A stretch of DNA of 64,000 nt from an uncultured Clostridia bacterium (GTDB lineage: Bacteria > Bacillota > Clostridia > Oscillospirales > Ruminococcaceae). The notes under the pieces were generated by a model. That model searched no databases. It saw nothing but the letters and a program-made list of their open reading frames with translations, and was not told the origin of the DNA. Shown piece after piece: positions 17,193-26,170 of this stretch. Position 1 is the first letter of the stretch. Each line of letters starts with the position of its first letter. Position numbers and translations under genes: made by a program. The stretch covers positions 124,001-188,000 of the forward strand of contig CAMVNQ010000001.1 of NCBI GenBank assembly GCA_947168885.1, written 5' to 3'.

Positions 17193-17666
17193 TCAGCCTT
17201 CTATCCAGACCTTCTTCATAACAACGGGTGTTACGGGCTTGTCGGAATAGTCGGTCTCAGTGTCAGCAATCTCGTCAACGACTTCGATACCCTCGACTAC
17301 CTTGCCGAAAGCCGCGTAGCTTCCGTCAAGGTGCGGAGCGTCCTTGTGCATGATGAAGAACTGGCAGCTTGCCGAGTTCGGGTCTGCCGCTCTCGCCATG
17401 GAGAGAACACCGCGGGTGTGTTTGAGGTCGTTCTTGAAGCCGTTAGCGGCAAATTCGCCCTTGATGTGTTCGCCGGAGTTTCCGGTGCCGTTTCCGTGAG
17501 GGCAGCCGCCCTGGATCATAAATCCGCTTATTACTCTGTGGAATGTAAGGCCGTTGTAAAAGCCCTTGTTTACGAGCTTTTCAAAGTTTGCGACTGTTTC
17601 GGGAGCGATCTCGGGATAAAGTTCGAGCTTAATCTGCTTTCCGTTTTCAAGTTCAATGATAACCAT
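17193..17666 (-). CDS. ppiB: Peptidyl-prolyl cis-trans isomerase, cyclophilin type
   Basis: Single-domain cyclophilin of 157 residues, cytosolic (no signal peptide), that catalyses prolyl isomerisation during folding. The active-site region is [13 protein letters not shown] (about 43-55), with the catalytic Arg inside it, plus GVLSMARA and the [10 protein letters not shown] segment (GSQFFI in most members). Its start lies one base after the transglutaminase-like gene's stop and its end 6 bases before ung, so it sits in the middle of a likely operon. GGAAGGAAACAATAAT precedes the ATG. Confidence 0.95.
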   Translation of the reverse strand: MVIIELENGKQIKLELYPEIAPETVANFEKLVNKGFYNGLTFHRVISGFMIQGGCPHGNGTGNSGEHIKGEFAANGFKNDLKHTRGVLSMARAADPNSASCQFFIMHKDAPHLDGSYAAFGKVVEGIEVVDEIADTETDYSDKPVTPVVMKKVWIEG

Positions 17667-17667
17667 A

Positions 17668-19002
17668 TTATTGTTTCCTTCCTTTTACAATGATAGTTAC
17701 GAGTATCACGGCGACGGCGATGACTGCCGCAGAGAGTGCCGCGATAGCTATTATATACACCGTATCCGGTTCATCGGACGCGGGTGTTTCCGTTTTTTCG
17801 TTCACCGGCGCTGTCACCGGGAATGTTTCAGTCGGTTCCGCACTTTCCTGCGGTACGCCGGTCTGTCCCGACGTTATAAGTGCGTTTTCTTCGCCGGCGC
17901 TGTCCTCCGACGCGCCTATTATTGCAGTCTCGGGCTTTGCTTCGAAGTAGTGCCGCCGTTCTGCCTTGTCCGCCCTGTGGTTGAGGGCGAGAGCTTCGTT
18001 CGTTATGTCGAAGTACATATATTTCGGCTTGCCGGGGGTACGGCTTCCGTTGCGGTATGCGCCGCATCCGTCCCAGCAGGAGTCCACCCATACCCAGCGC
18101 TGTTCCTTTTCGTACCAGAACGCCGACCATTCGTGGTTCTGCTGTCCTTTTTCAAGCTCTGCGTAGCGCATATCCTCGTTGACTATACCGCCCTTGATGT
18201 TCACAGCGTCGATGCCGACCGCCTCCGCCATAGCGCAGAACAGGTTGGTAAATCCCGCGCAGACCGTTCTTGCGGTTTTCAGGACGTTGCACAGTGCCAC
18301 GGTCGATACGTCAACGCCGTTATCGCGCGCGTCGTAGTCATAGTAAACCCGCTCGGAGATGAACCGCGATATTGCCCGCGCTTTTTCGTAGTCGTCATCC
18401 AGACCGGCCGTTGTCTGCTCGGCAAGCATCTTTATCTGTTCAAGGGCGGTGGCGATCTCGTTCGCGTCCTTTGTCGGGCTAAGGTAGAGAGCTGCCGCTT
18501 CCGCGGGAGCCTCAAAGATGTGATCGAACACGGTCGGGTTGGAATCACCGAAGCCGTTTACGGGGAAATACCAGCCTCGTTCGTTGTCGTAGAAAATGAA
18601 ATAACGCATCGTCGCGCCGGAATTGAGCAGCAGGGTGAGCCTGTGCTCGCCTTCTTTGGCGGGCTGCATTGTGAGTTCGGCTTCATAACCGCTGTCCTCA
18701 TGCGCTTTCATTGAGTAAGAGCCGGAGAAGTCTCCGCTGTCCTTGTCGATGAAAATTTTCCGGAGCCGGTCGCCGGTGTATTTCCCGCGGGCCGAGATCG
18801 TCTTTCCGTTCGTTTCAAACACGGAATAGTTGTTCTGACTGTTCGATGTGCGGATAAGATTTATTCTTCCGGACGGCTCGGTATAGCTTTCGGAGAACGA
18901 GCGTATATTATGCAGCAGCAGAGCAGTAATTATTGTTATAATACATATTAAAATCAGTTTTACCCGCTTCTCTCTCGAAAAGCGGGCGTTTGATAAATTC
19001 AA
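17668..19002 (-). CDS. Membrane-anchored transglutaminase-like protein
   Basis: The start is taken as TTG at 19002 because GGAGGG lies 7 bases upstream; a GTG at 19122 would add 40 residues with a poor ribosome site. This gives 444 residues: one transmembrane helix near 15-32, a beta-rich extracytoplasmic region, a transglutaminase/protease core with the triad Cys248 (TVCAGF), His290 (QNHEWSAFW) and Asp307 (WVDSCWD), an acidic/Thr-rich linker, and a second transmembrane helix at the C-terminus before KGRKQ. The core would lie outside the cell. Substrate is unknown; members of this superfamily cut or cross-link proteins or peptides. Confidence 0.8.
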   Translation of the reverse strand: MNLSNARFSREKRVKLILICIITIITALLLHNIRSFSESYTEPSGRINLIRTSNSQNNYSVFETNGKTISARGKYTGDRLRKIFIDKDSGDFSGSYSMKAHEDSGYEAELTMQPAKEGEHRLTLLLNSGATMRYFIFYDNERGWYFPVNGFGDSNPTVFDHIFEAPAEAAALYLSPTKDANEIATALEQIKMLAEQTTAGLDDDYEKARAISRFISERVYYDYDARDNGVDVSTVALCNVLKTARTVCAGFTNLFCAMAEAVGIDAVNIKGGIVNEDMRYAELEKGQQNHEWSAFWYEKEQRWVWVDSCWDGCGAYRNGSRTPGKPKYMYFDITNEALALNHRADKAERRHYFEAKPETAIIGASEDSAGEENALITSGQTGVPQESAEPTETFPVTAPVNEKTETPASDEPDTVYIIAIAALSAAVIAVAVILVTIIVKGRKQ

Positions 19003-19135
19003 GGTCTGGTCCCTCCGATGTCTCGAAGTTTTCTCTTTTGTGCTCGCATCGTGCGCACTTTGGAAAACTTCTGTACCACTTCCTTGCGGTACAAACGGGG
19101 GCGCAGTCTGTGACGGCTGCACCCCCGACGGTATA

Positions 19136-20182
19136 TCAGAACATCTTTCTGAGTTCGTCCTTATCGGGGCTGTACATCAAAGCGATGTCTCTTGTGATGA
19201 CGTTGTCACGTGCAAGACGCTTCAGGCTCTCGTTCATCGTTCTCATGCCGGTAGAAGCGTTCGATGCCATAACCTGTTCGATCTGGTGTATCTTTTCTGT
19301 ACGGATGTTGTTTGCGCACGCGTCGTTGTTGATAAGTATCTCGAAAGCCGCGACACGTCCTCTTTCCTGGTTTACACACGGGAGGAGCATCTGGGAGATA
19401 ACGCCTCTTAAGTTTGCGGAGATCTGTGAACGGATCTGGTTCTGTTCTTCCGACGGGAAAACGTCGATGATACGGTTGATAGTCTGTGCTGCACCCGTTG
19501 TATGCAGTGTACCGAGGACAAGATGTCCTGTTTCTGCCGCTGTGATAGCGAGACGGATAGTTTCATAGTCACGCATCTCACCTACGAGGATAACGTCGGG
19601 GTTTTCACGAAGACCGCTTCTGAGCGCCGTGTTGAAGTCGGGAACGTCGGTTCCTATCTCACGCTGGTGGATAGTTGCGATCTTGGGTTCATAGATGTAC
19701 TCGATAGGATCTTCTATCGTGAGGATATGGCACGCGCGCATATTGTTTATGTGATCGACCATGGTTGCGAGGGTGGTGGACTTACCCGAGCCGGTAGGAC
19801 CGGTAACAAGGATAAGACCCTTCATTTCCTTGGTCATCTCGATAGCAGCGTTCGGGAGCATTATGTCCTTGAAGGACGGAACGTGTTCGTTGAGAAGACG
19901 TATAGCGGCTGCAAGCTTACCGCCGTTCTGATGATATACGTTTACTCTCTGGCGTCCGCCGGTAGAGCAGGTGAATGAGAAGTCGAGGTCGATGTTTTCG
20001 CCGAGCTTTTTCTCCTGATCTGCGGAGAGCATCGAGAGAATGAGCTGATAGGTATCGTCGTCCTTCATATCGAACTTCTTGAGCTCACCGTTGATACGGA
20101 TCGCTGTGGGTGCGCCGACGGTGAGGTGAATATCGGACGCGTTCTTGCTTCTGGCAAAGTTAACGAGCTTGTCTAATTCCAT
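19136..20182 (-). CDS. pilT: Type IV pilus retraction ATPase PilT
   Basis: Hexameric secretion-type ATPase that depolymerises type IV pili. It is 348 residues. An N-terminal PAS-like domain (SDIHLTVGAPTAIRINGEL) precedes the ATPase core, which has Walker A GPTGSGKST at 128-136, an Asp box near ILTIEDPIEY, Walker B NPDVILVGEMRD, and the His box GHLVLGTLHTTGA. The AIRLLN motif near 92-97 is also PilT-like. No pilin, PilB, PilC or prepilin peptidase gene is in the window. It is preceded by a CobU-like gene 38 bases away, probably co-transcribed from the promoter at 20909-20937. Confidence 0.93.
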   Translation of the reverse strand: MELDKLVNFARSKNASDIHLTVGAPTAIRINGELKKFDMKDDDTYQLILSMLSADQEKKLGENIDLDFSFTCSTGGRQRVNVYHQNGGKLAAAIRLLNEHVPSFKDIMLPNAAIEMTKEMKGLILVTGPTGSGKSTTLATMVDHINNMRACHILTIEDPIEYIYEPKIATIHQREIGTDVPDFNTALRSGLRENPDVILVGEMRDYETIRLAITAAETGHLVLGTLHTTGAAQTINRIIDVFPSEEQNQIRSQISANLRGVISQMLLPCVNQERGRVAAFEILINNDACANNIRTEKIHQIEQVMASNASTGMRTMNESLKRLARDNVITRDIALMYSPDKDELRKMF

Positions 20183-20220
20183 TTGATTTACCTTCCTTCA
20201 GATATTGTCTTGCTTCTTTA

Positions 20221-20763
20221 TTATTTTATTTTAAATTGTATGCCGCTTACGGAGAGATATACCTCCTGAGCCGTATTTGCAATACGCTGGTTTACAAAAC
20301 CCATAATATCACGGAATGCGAGCTGGGACTTAAGCTCGGGGATAACGCTGAATCCGGGCTCGATTGTGATTATAACGAGAGCTCCGTTGAGAGCCTCTAC
20401 CTTATTCATGCTTTCGATGATGTTGTTTACGACGATAGAGCGGACCTTATCGGTCTCTTCCTTTGTGATCTCGTTTATGTCTTTTGCTGTTTCTTTCATG
20501 ACATTGGAGACATAACCTCCGAGATCGTCGAAGATGAAGAACTTATGATCCTTTATCAGAGACGCAGGATCGTTGACATTGTTGATTATCTCCCATTTTA
20601 CGTCGTTTTCCTTGTTGGAATATTCAAGCCTGTGGAGCGTCTCCGCCTGAAGCTCAGGATTTGTGCTCATATAGAGAACGTTGTCGCAGGTTCTGAAATA
20701 AGAGATCGCCCAGCGGCTCTTACCGCTTGAGGCGCCGCCTGTGATGAGGGTTATACTTGCCAT
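20221..20763 (-). CDS. CobU-like P-loop protein (adenosylcobinamide kinase family)
   Basis: The ATG at 20763 is preferred over upstream in-frame codons because AGGAGGTCAAT precedes it directly; this gives 180 residues. A P-loop GGASSGKS at 9-16 and the fold of CobU (bifunctional adenosylcobinamide kinase/guanylyltransferase) are recognisable, including a segment that aligns with the family's 'YIATA...E...R' region. At the position where CobU carries the guanylylated histidine this protein seems to have Tyr48 (HRLEYS). No other cobalamin gene is nearby. It may be a kinase-only relative or have taken on a different role beside pilT. Confidence 0.65.
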   Translation of the reverse strand: MASITLITGGASSGKSRWAISYFRTCDNVLYMSTNPELQAETLHRLEYSNKENDVKWEIINNVNDPASLIKDHKFFIFDDLGGYVSNVMKETAKDINEITKEETDKVRSIVVNNIIESMNKVEALNGALVIITIEPGFSVIPELKSQLAFRDIMGFVNQRIANTAQEVYLSVSGIQFKIK

Positions 20764-20908
20764 ATTGACCTCCTGTTCCGAAGGAACGGACCGGCTATGC
20801 TTCGGCTTATGTGCGTCTGCTATGCGTGAGGGTCTCTGCCTTCGGAGGCATACATTAGTTTTCGGCTTTGTACTGAGTATTTGGCGGATAACACAAATAC
20901 ACACATTA

Positions 20909-20937
20909 ATTATATACATTTTTTCTCAAAAAGTCAA
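20909..20937 (-). promoter_or_regulatory. Promoter for the cobU-like/pilT transcription unit
   Basis: Minus strand: TTGACT, a 17-base spacer and TATAAT. The leader of about 140 bases contains short hairpins (TGCC/GGCA, GTTCC/GGAAC) but no recognisable B12 box. Confidence 0.75.
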
Positions 20938-20996
20938 GTAATTTTTTACATATATAATCAGAAAAGCAAAGGATTAAAAATCTGCACAAAAAGGTC

Positions 20997-21025
20997 TTGT
21001 ATTTTTTGTGTATATGTGATATAAT
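20997..21025 (+). promoter_or_regulatory. Promoter for the DUF6106-like/permease unit
   Basis: TTGTAT, 17 bases and TATAAT on the plus strand, about 110 bases before the first gene at 21137. It is divergent from the promoter at 20909-20937; the region between the two is A/T-rich with no other feature seen. Confidence 0.7.
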
Positions 21026-21136
21026 ATAATAGTATGTTTTCGGATGCGGTTGACAGAGAGGCGTTTACCGTTATATTACCGCTGCCGGCGGCATATCTGA
21101 ATTATGACAATGCAAATAAATAAGGAGATAAATAAT

Positions 21137-21745
21137 ATGGACAGATTTTCCGAACAGCTCACACCCAAGGTGTCAACGGGCAAGGATATGTTTTTAAGAG
21201 GCTGCCTTATTGCGGCGGCTATGGCGATCATCGGCGCGCTGGTGTATTTCCTCGGGCTGTTCTTCGGGATGTGGCTCGTTGCGGTATGTCTTTCCGGAAC
21301 GGTAATTTGGGGGCTTGTGTGGCTTCTTCAGGGTACGTTTGTCGAATATGAGTACATAGTCACCAACGACGATCTCGATATAGACAAGATCATAGGCAGA
21401 AGAAAGCGCAAGCGCCTTATCACGGTGAGCCTTGCGGGTGCGAAGCAGATCGGGGAGTACTCGTCCGGAGACGAGATCGACGCAAGCGTTACGGTAATGG
21501 CGCATGACCAGACCGGTGTGGATATGTACTGCTTTGTCTGCGGAACAAAGGATTACGGCGATGTGGCGATAATCTTCAATCCCGACAAACGCACACTCTA
21601 CAATATGATCGGCGGATTTTCCCCTGCTGTAAAGAATAAATACAGCGAGCTTTATGCGAAACTAAAGCCCGCGGTACCGCAGGAGGATGAAGAAGAGCCT
21701 GCGGAAGACGAGTCCGCGTCTGAGACGACCGCTATGGAGGAATGA
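21137..21745 (+). CDS. Small membrane protein (DUF6106-like)
   Basis: The start at 21137 has AAGGAG 10 bases upstream. The 202-residue protein has two adjacent transmembrane helices (about 20-65), a soluble domain beginning FVEYEYIVTNDDLDIDKIIGRRKRKRLITV, which resembles the PH-like fold of DUF6106-type proteins, and an acidic C-terminal tail. Function is unknown. The stop codon is one base ahead of the TTG start of the giant permease gene, so the two are translationally linked, and this protein may work with that permease. The family name is from pattern memory. Confidence 0.7.
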   Translation: MDRFSEQLTPKVSTGKDMFLRGCLIAAAMAIIGALVYFLGLFFGMWLVAVCLSGTVIWGLVWLLQGTFVEYEYIVTNDDLDIDKIIGRRKRKRLITVSLAGAKQIGEYSSGDEIDASVTVMAHDQTGVDMYCFVCGTKDYGDVAIIFNPDKRTLYNMIGGFSPAVKNKYSELYAKLKPAVPQEDEEEPAEDESASETTAMEE

Positions 21746-21746
21746 T

Positions 21747-24700
21747 TTGAAAAAAGCTCTTGCAAAAAGCTCGTTCCGTGAGATTCGCGCCACCCTAAGC
21801 CGCTTTCTTTCCATTTTCGGGATAGTCGCGCTCGGTGTCGGGTTCTTCGCGGGAGTAAAAGCCGCTGCGCCGGATATGCGCAACACCGTTGACGATTATG
21901 TCAAGAGTGCGGATCTTATGGATATGCGCATAGTCTCTACATACGGGTTCGACAGCAACGACATAAAAGCGATAGAAAAGCTTGAAGGCGCGAAGGTGTA
22001 TCCTTCGTATTTCACCGATCTCGTCGCACATTATTCCGACCGTTCGCCCGCGGCGGCAAGGCTTATTGCTCTTAACGGCGCGATAAAAAGCGGAGAGCTT
22101 AACGCTCTTGAGATTGTAGAAGGGAGACTTCCTCAGAACAGCAGTGAGTGTGTGGTAAGCTCGGCGAAAATGCTCGGCGGTCCCGCTCTCGGCGACAAGG
22201 TGGTATTCACGGATAACAACGGCGGTGTGCCGGACGACACGATTTCTGTGAGCGAGTACACTATCGTCGGCAAGGCTCGTACCGCCATGTACATAGACAA
22301 GACCACCCGCGGAAGCACTTCCGTCGGCAACGGCTCCATAGAGTCGATATATTACATACCGGAGGAGAATTTCTGCGTTGAATATAACACAGAAGTGTAT
22401 GTGCGTTTCCCGGAATACGACGGACTCAACTGTTACAGCGACGAATACGAGGATGTCATGGAGGAACTCTCCGACAAGGCAGAGGATATAGGCGAGGTGC
22501 GCGCAGTCGAGCGCTTTGACGATATAAAGCGCGAGGCAGACGAAAAGCTTGCGGACGCGGAAGCCGAACTTGCCGACGCGGAGAATGAATACAACGACAA
22601 GATAGCTGATGGCGAAAAGGAAATAGCCGACGGTGAAGCCGAGATAGCCGAAAATGAGCAGAAGATCATTGACGGCGAGGCGGAGATAGCGGAGAACGAA
22701 CAGAAGCTTATTGACGCGGAAGCCGAGATAGCGGAGAATGAACAGAAGATCATCGACGCGGAAGCCGAGATAGCCGACGGCGAGAAAAAGCTGGCGGACG
22801 GCGAAAAAGAGATAGCGGACAACGAAAAGAAGCTTAATGACGGTGAGAAAGAGATAGAAGCCAATGAAAAGAAGCTTACCGATGCGCAGAAACAGTACGA
22901 CGAAGGCTATGCGGAATACACCGACGGACTGAAAAAATACAATGACGGTCTCGCGGAATACGAAGCGGGTCTTGCGGAATATAACACGAAGAAAGCCGAA
23001 TTCGACGCTGGAAAAAAGCAGTATGATGACGGTATAGCCGCTCTTGAAGCGGGAAAAGCGCAGCTTGAAACGCAGAAAGCGCAGTTGGAAGCAGCGCTCG
23101 CTCAGGCAGCCGCGGCTATGGGAGTGCCGGCGATTACGGACGAGATGCTGACGCAGCTTGCGCAGACAAGCCCTGAAATGGCGCAGCTCGCGGCGGGGAA
23201 GCAGGCTGTTGCTGCCGCGGAAGCCGAGATCGCGCAGAACGAGGCTGTTCTTGCTGCGACGAAAGTGCAGCTCGACGAGGGAGAGAAGCAGCTCAAAGAC
23301 GGTGAAAACCAGCTTGCACTCGGAAAAGCGGTGCTTGACGAAGGCAAGAAGCAGATCGAAGACGGTGAAAAAGAGCTCGCAGCCGCAAAGACGGAGATCG
23401 ATAACGGGCGCGCTGAGCTTGCAAAGGCGAGAGCCGAGCTCGAAGACGGAAAGAAAAAGCTTGCTGACGGCAAAAAAGAGCTTGAAGACAACAGAAAGAA
23501 GATCGAAGACGCAAAGCGCGAGGTTGCGGACGGAAAACGAGAGATAGAGGACGCAAAGCAGGAAGTCGCAGACGGCTGGGTCGAACTTAACGACGGAAAA
23601 AAAGAGCTTGAGGATGGCAAAAAGGAGCTTGAGGACGGAAAAGTCAAGCTTGAGGACGGCAGAAAAGAGCTCGAAGACGGAAAAAAAGAGGGCGCGGAGA
23701 AAATAGCCGAAGCTAAGGAGAAGCTTGCGGACGCGAGAGAAAAGATCGACGACCTCTCAAAACCGAAATGGTATGTCTTTACCCGAAAGGACAATCCGGG
23801 ATTTAACGAATACGGCGAGAATGCCGACCGCATAAACAACATAGCGCTCGTGTTCCCCGTTTTCTTCATAATCGTGGCTATTCTTGTGTGTCTTACAACT
23901 ATGACGCGAATGGTCGAGGAGCAGCGCGTCGGTATCGGTACGCTCAAAGCTCTCGGTTACAGCAACGGCAGCATTATGTTCAAGTATATGTTCTATGCGG
24001 TGTCGGCGACTGTACTCGGTGCTATAGTGGGTGTTATCGTCGGTATGCATCTGTTCCCGTTCGTTATTATAGCGGCATACGGAATGATGTACGACATACC
24101 GAATATGTCGCTTACAATTGATATGGTGACTGCTCTTGCGGCTAGTGCGGTATTCATAGCGGCGATAGCTCTGACGGTTTTCCTGACGACCCGCTCGGCT
24201 CTTTTAGAGCAGGCAGCACAGCTCATGCGGCCGAAGGCACCGAAGAACGGCAAGCGCATACTTCTTGAACACATTACGCCGATATGGAAGCATTTCGGTT
24301 TCAGCGGCAAGGTAACGGCACGCAACCTTTTCCGATACAAGCGCAAGATGCTCATGACCGTTGTCGGTATTTCCGGCTGTACGGCGCTTCTTCTGACGGG
24401 ACTTGCACTTTTCGATGCAATAAACGATATACTCGCAAAGCAGTTCAGTGATATACAGGATTACGACGGAATATACGCCTATGACCGTGATGAGCACCCC
24501 GAAGCCGCCGATGAAGCGGCAGCTCTCATAAAGACAAAAGGCGGCGAAAGCATACAGGTCTATCAGAAGCTTGTCAAGGTAAACGCGAACGGAAAGTCGG
24601 TCAACGCATATATCGCTGTTCCCGCCGAACCGGAAAGGTTCACAGACTTCTTCGACCTGCGGAACCGTATCACAGGCGAGAAATACAAGCTGACTGACGA

Positions 24701-25436
24701 TACTATTTATATAGATGAGAAATCGTCGCTGCTGCTCGGTAACATTTCGGGCGGTGATACTATTGAAATAGAGAAGAGCGAGACGGAAAAGTTCGCGGTC
24801 ACTCTTACGGCACCGTTCGAGAACTATCCGAACCATTACGTTTATATGACAGCCGGCGGCTATGAGCGTTATTTCGGTGAAAAGCCGGGTTACAACGTGC
24901 TCTATTTCCGTCATGGCCTCGGAACGGGCGACGAGCAGAGCAGATTCGGTGAAGAACTCCTGAAGATAGACGGCGCTCTGAACGTTACGTTCAACTCGGA
25001 GACTATGGTCACGTTCACGAATATGCTCAATACTCTGAGCATGGTCATCGTCGTCATCATTTCGACGGCAGGGCTACTTGCGTTCGTCGTGCTGTATAAT
25101 CTCACGAACATCAACATTACCGAACGTATAAGAGAGATAGCGACACTCAAAGTTCTCGGGTTCTACGACGGTGAAGTTGACAGCTACGTTTTCCGCGAGA
25201 ACATTCTTCTTGCACTGCTCGGTACCGGCGTCGGTCTTGTGCTTGGGATATTCCTCGCACAGTTCGTTATCACGACCGCGGAAGTCGATATCGTTATGTT
25301 CGGCCGTAACATTTACCCTATGAGCTTCGTGCTTTCCGCAGCGGCAACTATGTTATTTGCTGTGCTGGTTACACTTGCGATGCACAAGCGGCTTAAAGGC
25401 ATAAATATGATAGAAGCCCTTAAATCAGTGGAATAA
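21747..25436 (+). CDS. FtsX-type ABC permease with giant extracellular coiled coil
   Basis: The start is TTG at 21747, with GGAGG eight bases before it (inside the previous gene); 1229 residues. A first transmembrane helix (about 18-37) leads to a MacB/FtsX-like periplasmic region, then about 400 residues of coiled coil (261-668) built of near-identical 14- and 7-residue units such as EAEIAENEQKIIDA and KKELEDG. The first FtsX domain follows (helices about 690-820), with the conserved ERR/EEQRVGIGTLKALGYS loop, then a second periplasmic region and a final FtsX domain (about 1090-1225) with REIATLKVLGFYDGEV. Such permeases usually have an ATPase gene beside them; none is adjacent here. It presumably transmits ATP-driven movement to an extracellular target. 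Confidence 0.88.
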   Translation: MKKALAKSSFREIRATLSRFLSIFGIVALGVGFFAGVKAAAPDMRNTVDDYVKSADLMDMRIVSTYGFDSNDIKAIEKLEGAKVYPSYFTDLVAHYSDRSPAAARLIALNGAIKSGELNALEIVEGRLPQNSSECVVSSAKMLGGPALGDKVVFTDNNGGVPDDTISVSEYTIVGKARTAMYIDKTTRGSTSVGNGSIESIYYIPEENFCVEYNTEVYVRFPEYDGLNCYSDEYEDVMEELSDKAEDIGEVRAVERFDDIKREADEKLADAEAELADAENEYNDKIADGEKEIADGEAEIAENEQKIIDGEAEIAENEQKLIDAEAEIAENEQKIIDAEAEIADGEKKLADGEKEIADNEKKLNDGEKEIEANEKKLTDAQKQYDEGYAEYTDGLKKYNDGLAEYEAGLAEYNTKKAEFDAGKKQYDDGIAALEAGKAQLETQKAQLEAALAQAAAAMGVPAITDEMLTQLAQTSPEMAQLAAGKQAVAAAEAEIAQNEAVLAATKVQLDEGEKQLKDGENQLALGKAVLDEGKKQIEDGEKELAAAKTEIDNGRAELAKARAELEDGKKKLADGKKELEDNRKKIEDAKREVADGKREIEDAKQEVADGWVELNDGKKELEDGKKELEDGKVKLEDGRKELEDGKKEGAEKIAEAKEKLADAREKIDDLSKPKWYVFTRKDNPGFNEYGENADRINNIALVFPVFFIIVAILVCLTTMTRMVEEQRVGIGTLKALGYSNGSIMFKYMFYAVSATVLGAIVGVIVGMHLFPFVIIAAYGMMYDIPNMSLTIDMVTALAASAVFIAAIALTVFLTTRSALLEQAAQLMRPKAPKNGKRILLEHITPIWKHFGFSGKVTARNLFRYKRKMLMTVVGISGCTALLLTGLALFDAINDILAKQFSDIQDYDGIYAYDRDEHPEAADEAAALIKTKGGESIQVYQKLVKVNANGKSVNAYIAVPAEPERFTDFFDLRNRITGEKYKLTDDTIYIDEKSSLLLGNISGGDTIEIEKSETEKFAVTLTAPFENYPNHYVYMTAGGYERYFGEKPGYNVLYFRHGLGTGDEQSRFGEELLKIDGALNVTFNSETMVTFTNMLNTLSMVIVVIISTAGLLAFVVLYNLTNINITERIREIATLKVLGFYDGEVDSYVFRENILLALLGTGVGLVLGIFLAQFVITTAEVDIVMFGRNIYPMSFVLSAAATMLFAVLVTLAMHKRLKGINMIEALKSVE

Positions 25437-25529
25437 CGATATATTGTATTTCTTACCATTATCTGCACAATATATACTATATATATTGTAAGCGGGAATA
25501 AAAATTTCTCGGAAAAAATTTTGTAAAAG

Positions 25530-25558
25530 TGAAACTTTTTTACCGAAATCTCCTACTA
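25530..25558 (+). promoter_or_regulatory. Candidate ECF-type promoter and dyad before the sigma factor gene
   Basis: TGAAAC and CTACTA are separated by 17 bases, similar to ECF -35/-10 elements. A small dyad CCTAC...GTAGG (25552-25570) overlaps its 3' end. This suits autoregulation but is not proof. Confidence 0.35.
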
Positions 25559-25593
25559 CCTATATGTAGGGGGTAAAAAGCGAGGTGAGCTTT

Positions 25594-26136
25594 TTGGGAA
25601 GCGATGCGCTTGATGCCTATTTTAACAAAGTCTATGGCGAGACGTTCCGCGCCGTGTCACGATTCGTTGTGAGCAAGTGCGGAAGCGTTCAGGACTCTGA
25701 GGATATTGTCCAGAATATCTATACCCGTTTTTATCAGCGCATTGCCAAAAAGGGGTACGATGATATTGAGAGCGCCGAGGCTTTTGTTATCAATATCGCA
25801 AAGTTTGAATGTCGGAACTACTTCGGTTCTGTCAAGAAGCACAGTGCGAGCACGAACTTCTCCGAATATACCGAAGAACAGATGGTCGAGATAGAAAAGG
25901 AAATGTCCAAAGAGCAGAAAAACCTCGAAGACGTCCTTTGCAACGAGATCCTCGCAAAACAGATATTCGACGATATTGCGAAAGACGACCCGGTCATTGG
26001 TCGTATCTTCTATCTCCATTTCGTATGTGATATGAAGCTTGATGAAGTCGCGAAGGAGCTCGACCTTACGCTCTCCTCCGTCAAGAACAAGCTCTATCGT
26101 ACAATTGAACGACAGAAGAAGAAATTTGACATCTGA
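25594..26136 (+). CDS. ECF-family RNA polymerase sigma factor
   Basis: Alternative sigma factor of 180 residues. Region 2 is at about 10-75 (QDSEDIVQNIYTRFYQRI in the -10-recognising helix area) and region 4 at about 125-178 (LDEVAKELDLTLSSVKNKLYR, the helix-turn-helix for the -35). The start is uncertain: a TTG at 25594 has the near-perfect ribosome site GAGGTGA five bases upstream, while a GTG at 25585 overlaps that site. The next gene, 34 bases downstream, encodes a single-span membrane protein that is the likely anti-sigma partner. A long acidic stretch between regions 2 and 4 is rich in Glu and Lys. Confidence 0.88.
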   Translation: MGSDALDAYFNKVYGETFRAVSRFVVSKCGSVQDSEDIVQNIYTRFYQRIAKKGYDDIESAEAFVINIAKFECRNYFGSVKKHSASTNFSEYTEEQMVEIEKEMSKEQKNLEDVLCNEILAKQIFDDIAKDDPVIGRIFYLHFVCDMKLDEVAKELDLTLSSVKNKLYRTIERQKKKFDI

Positions 26137-26170
26137 CAACTGAAAATATTATAGAAAGGAGGTTCAGTAT

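Noticed and set aside
20764-20908. A cobalamin riboswitch ahead of the CobU-like gene
   Set aside because: No B12 box or expected core was seen; only short unrelated hairpins are present.
22600-23750. Tandem repeats as a possible CRISPR or satellite array
   Set aside because: They lie in frame inside a long gene and encode coiled-coil heptads; there are no unique spacers.
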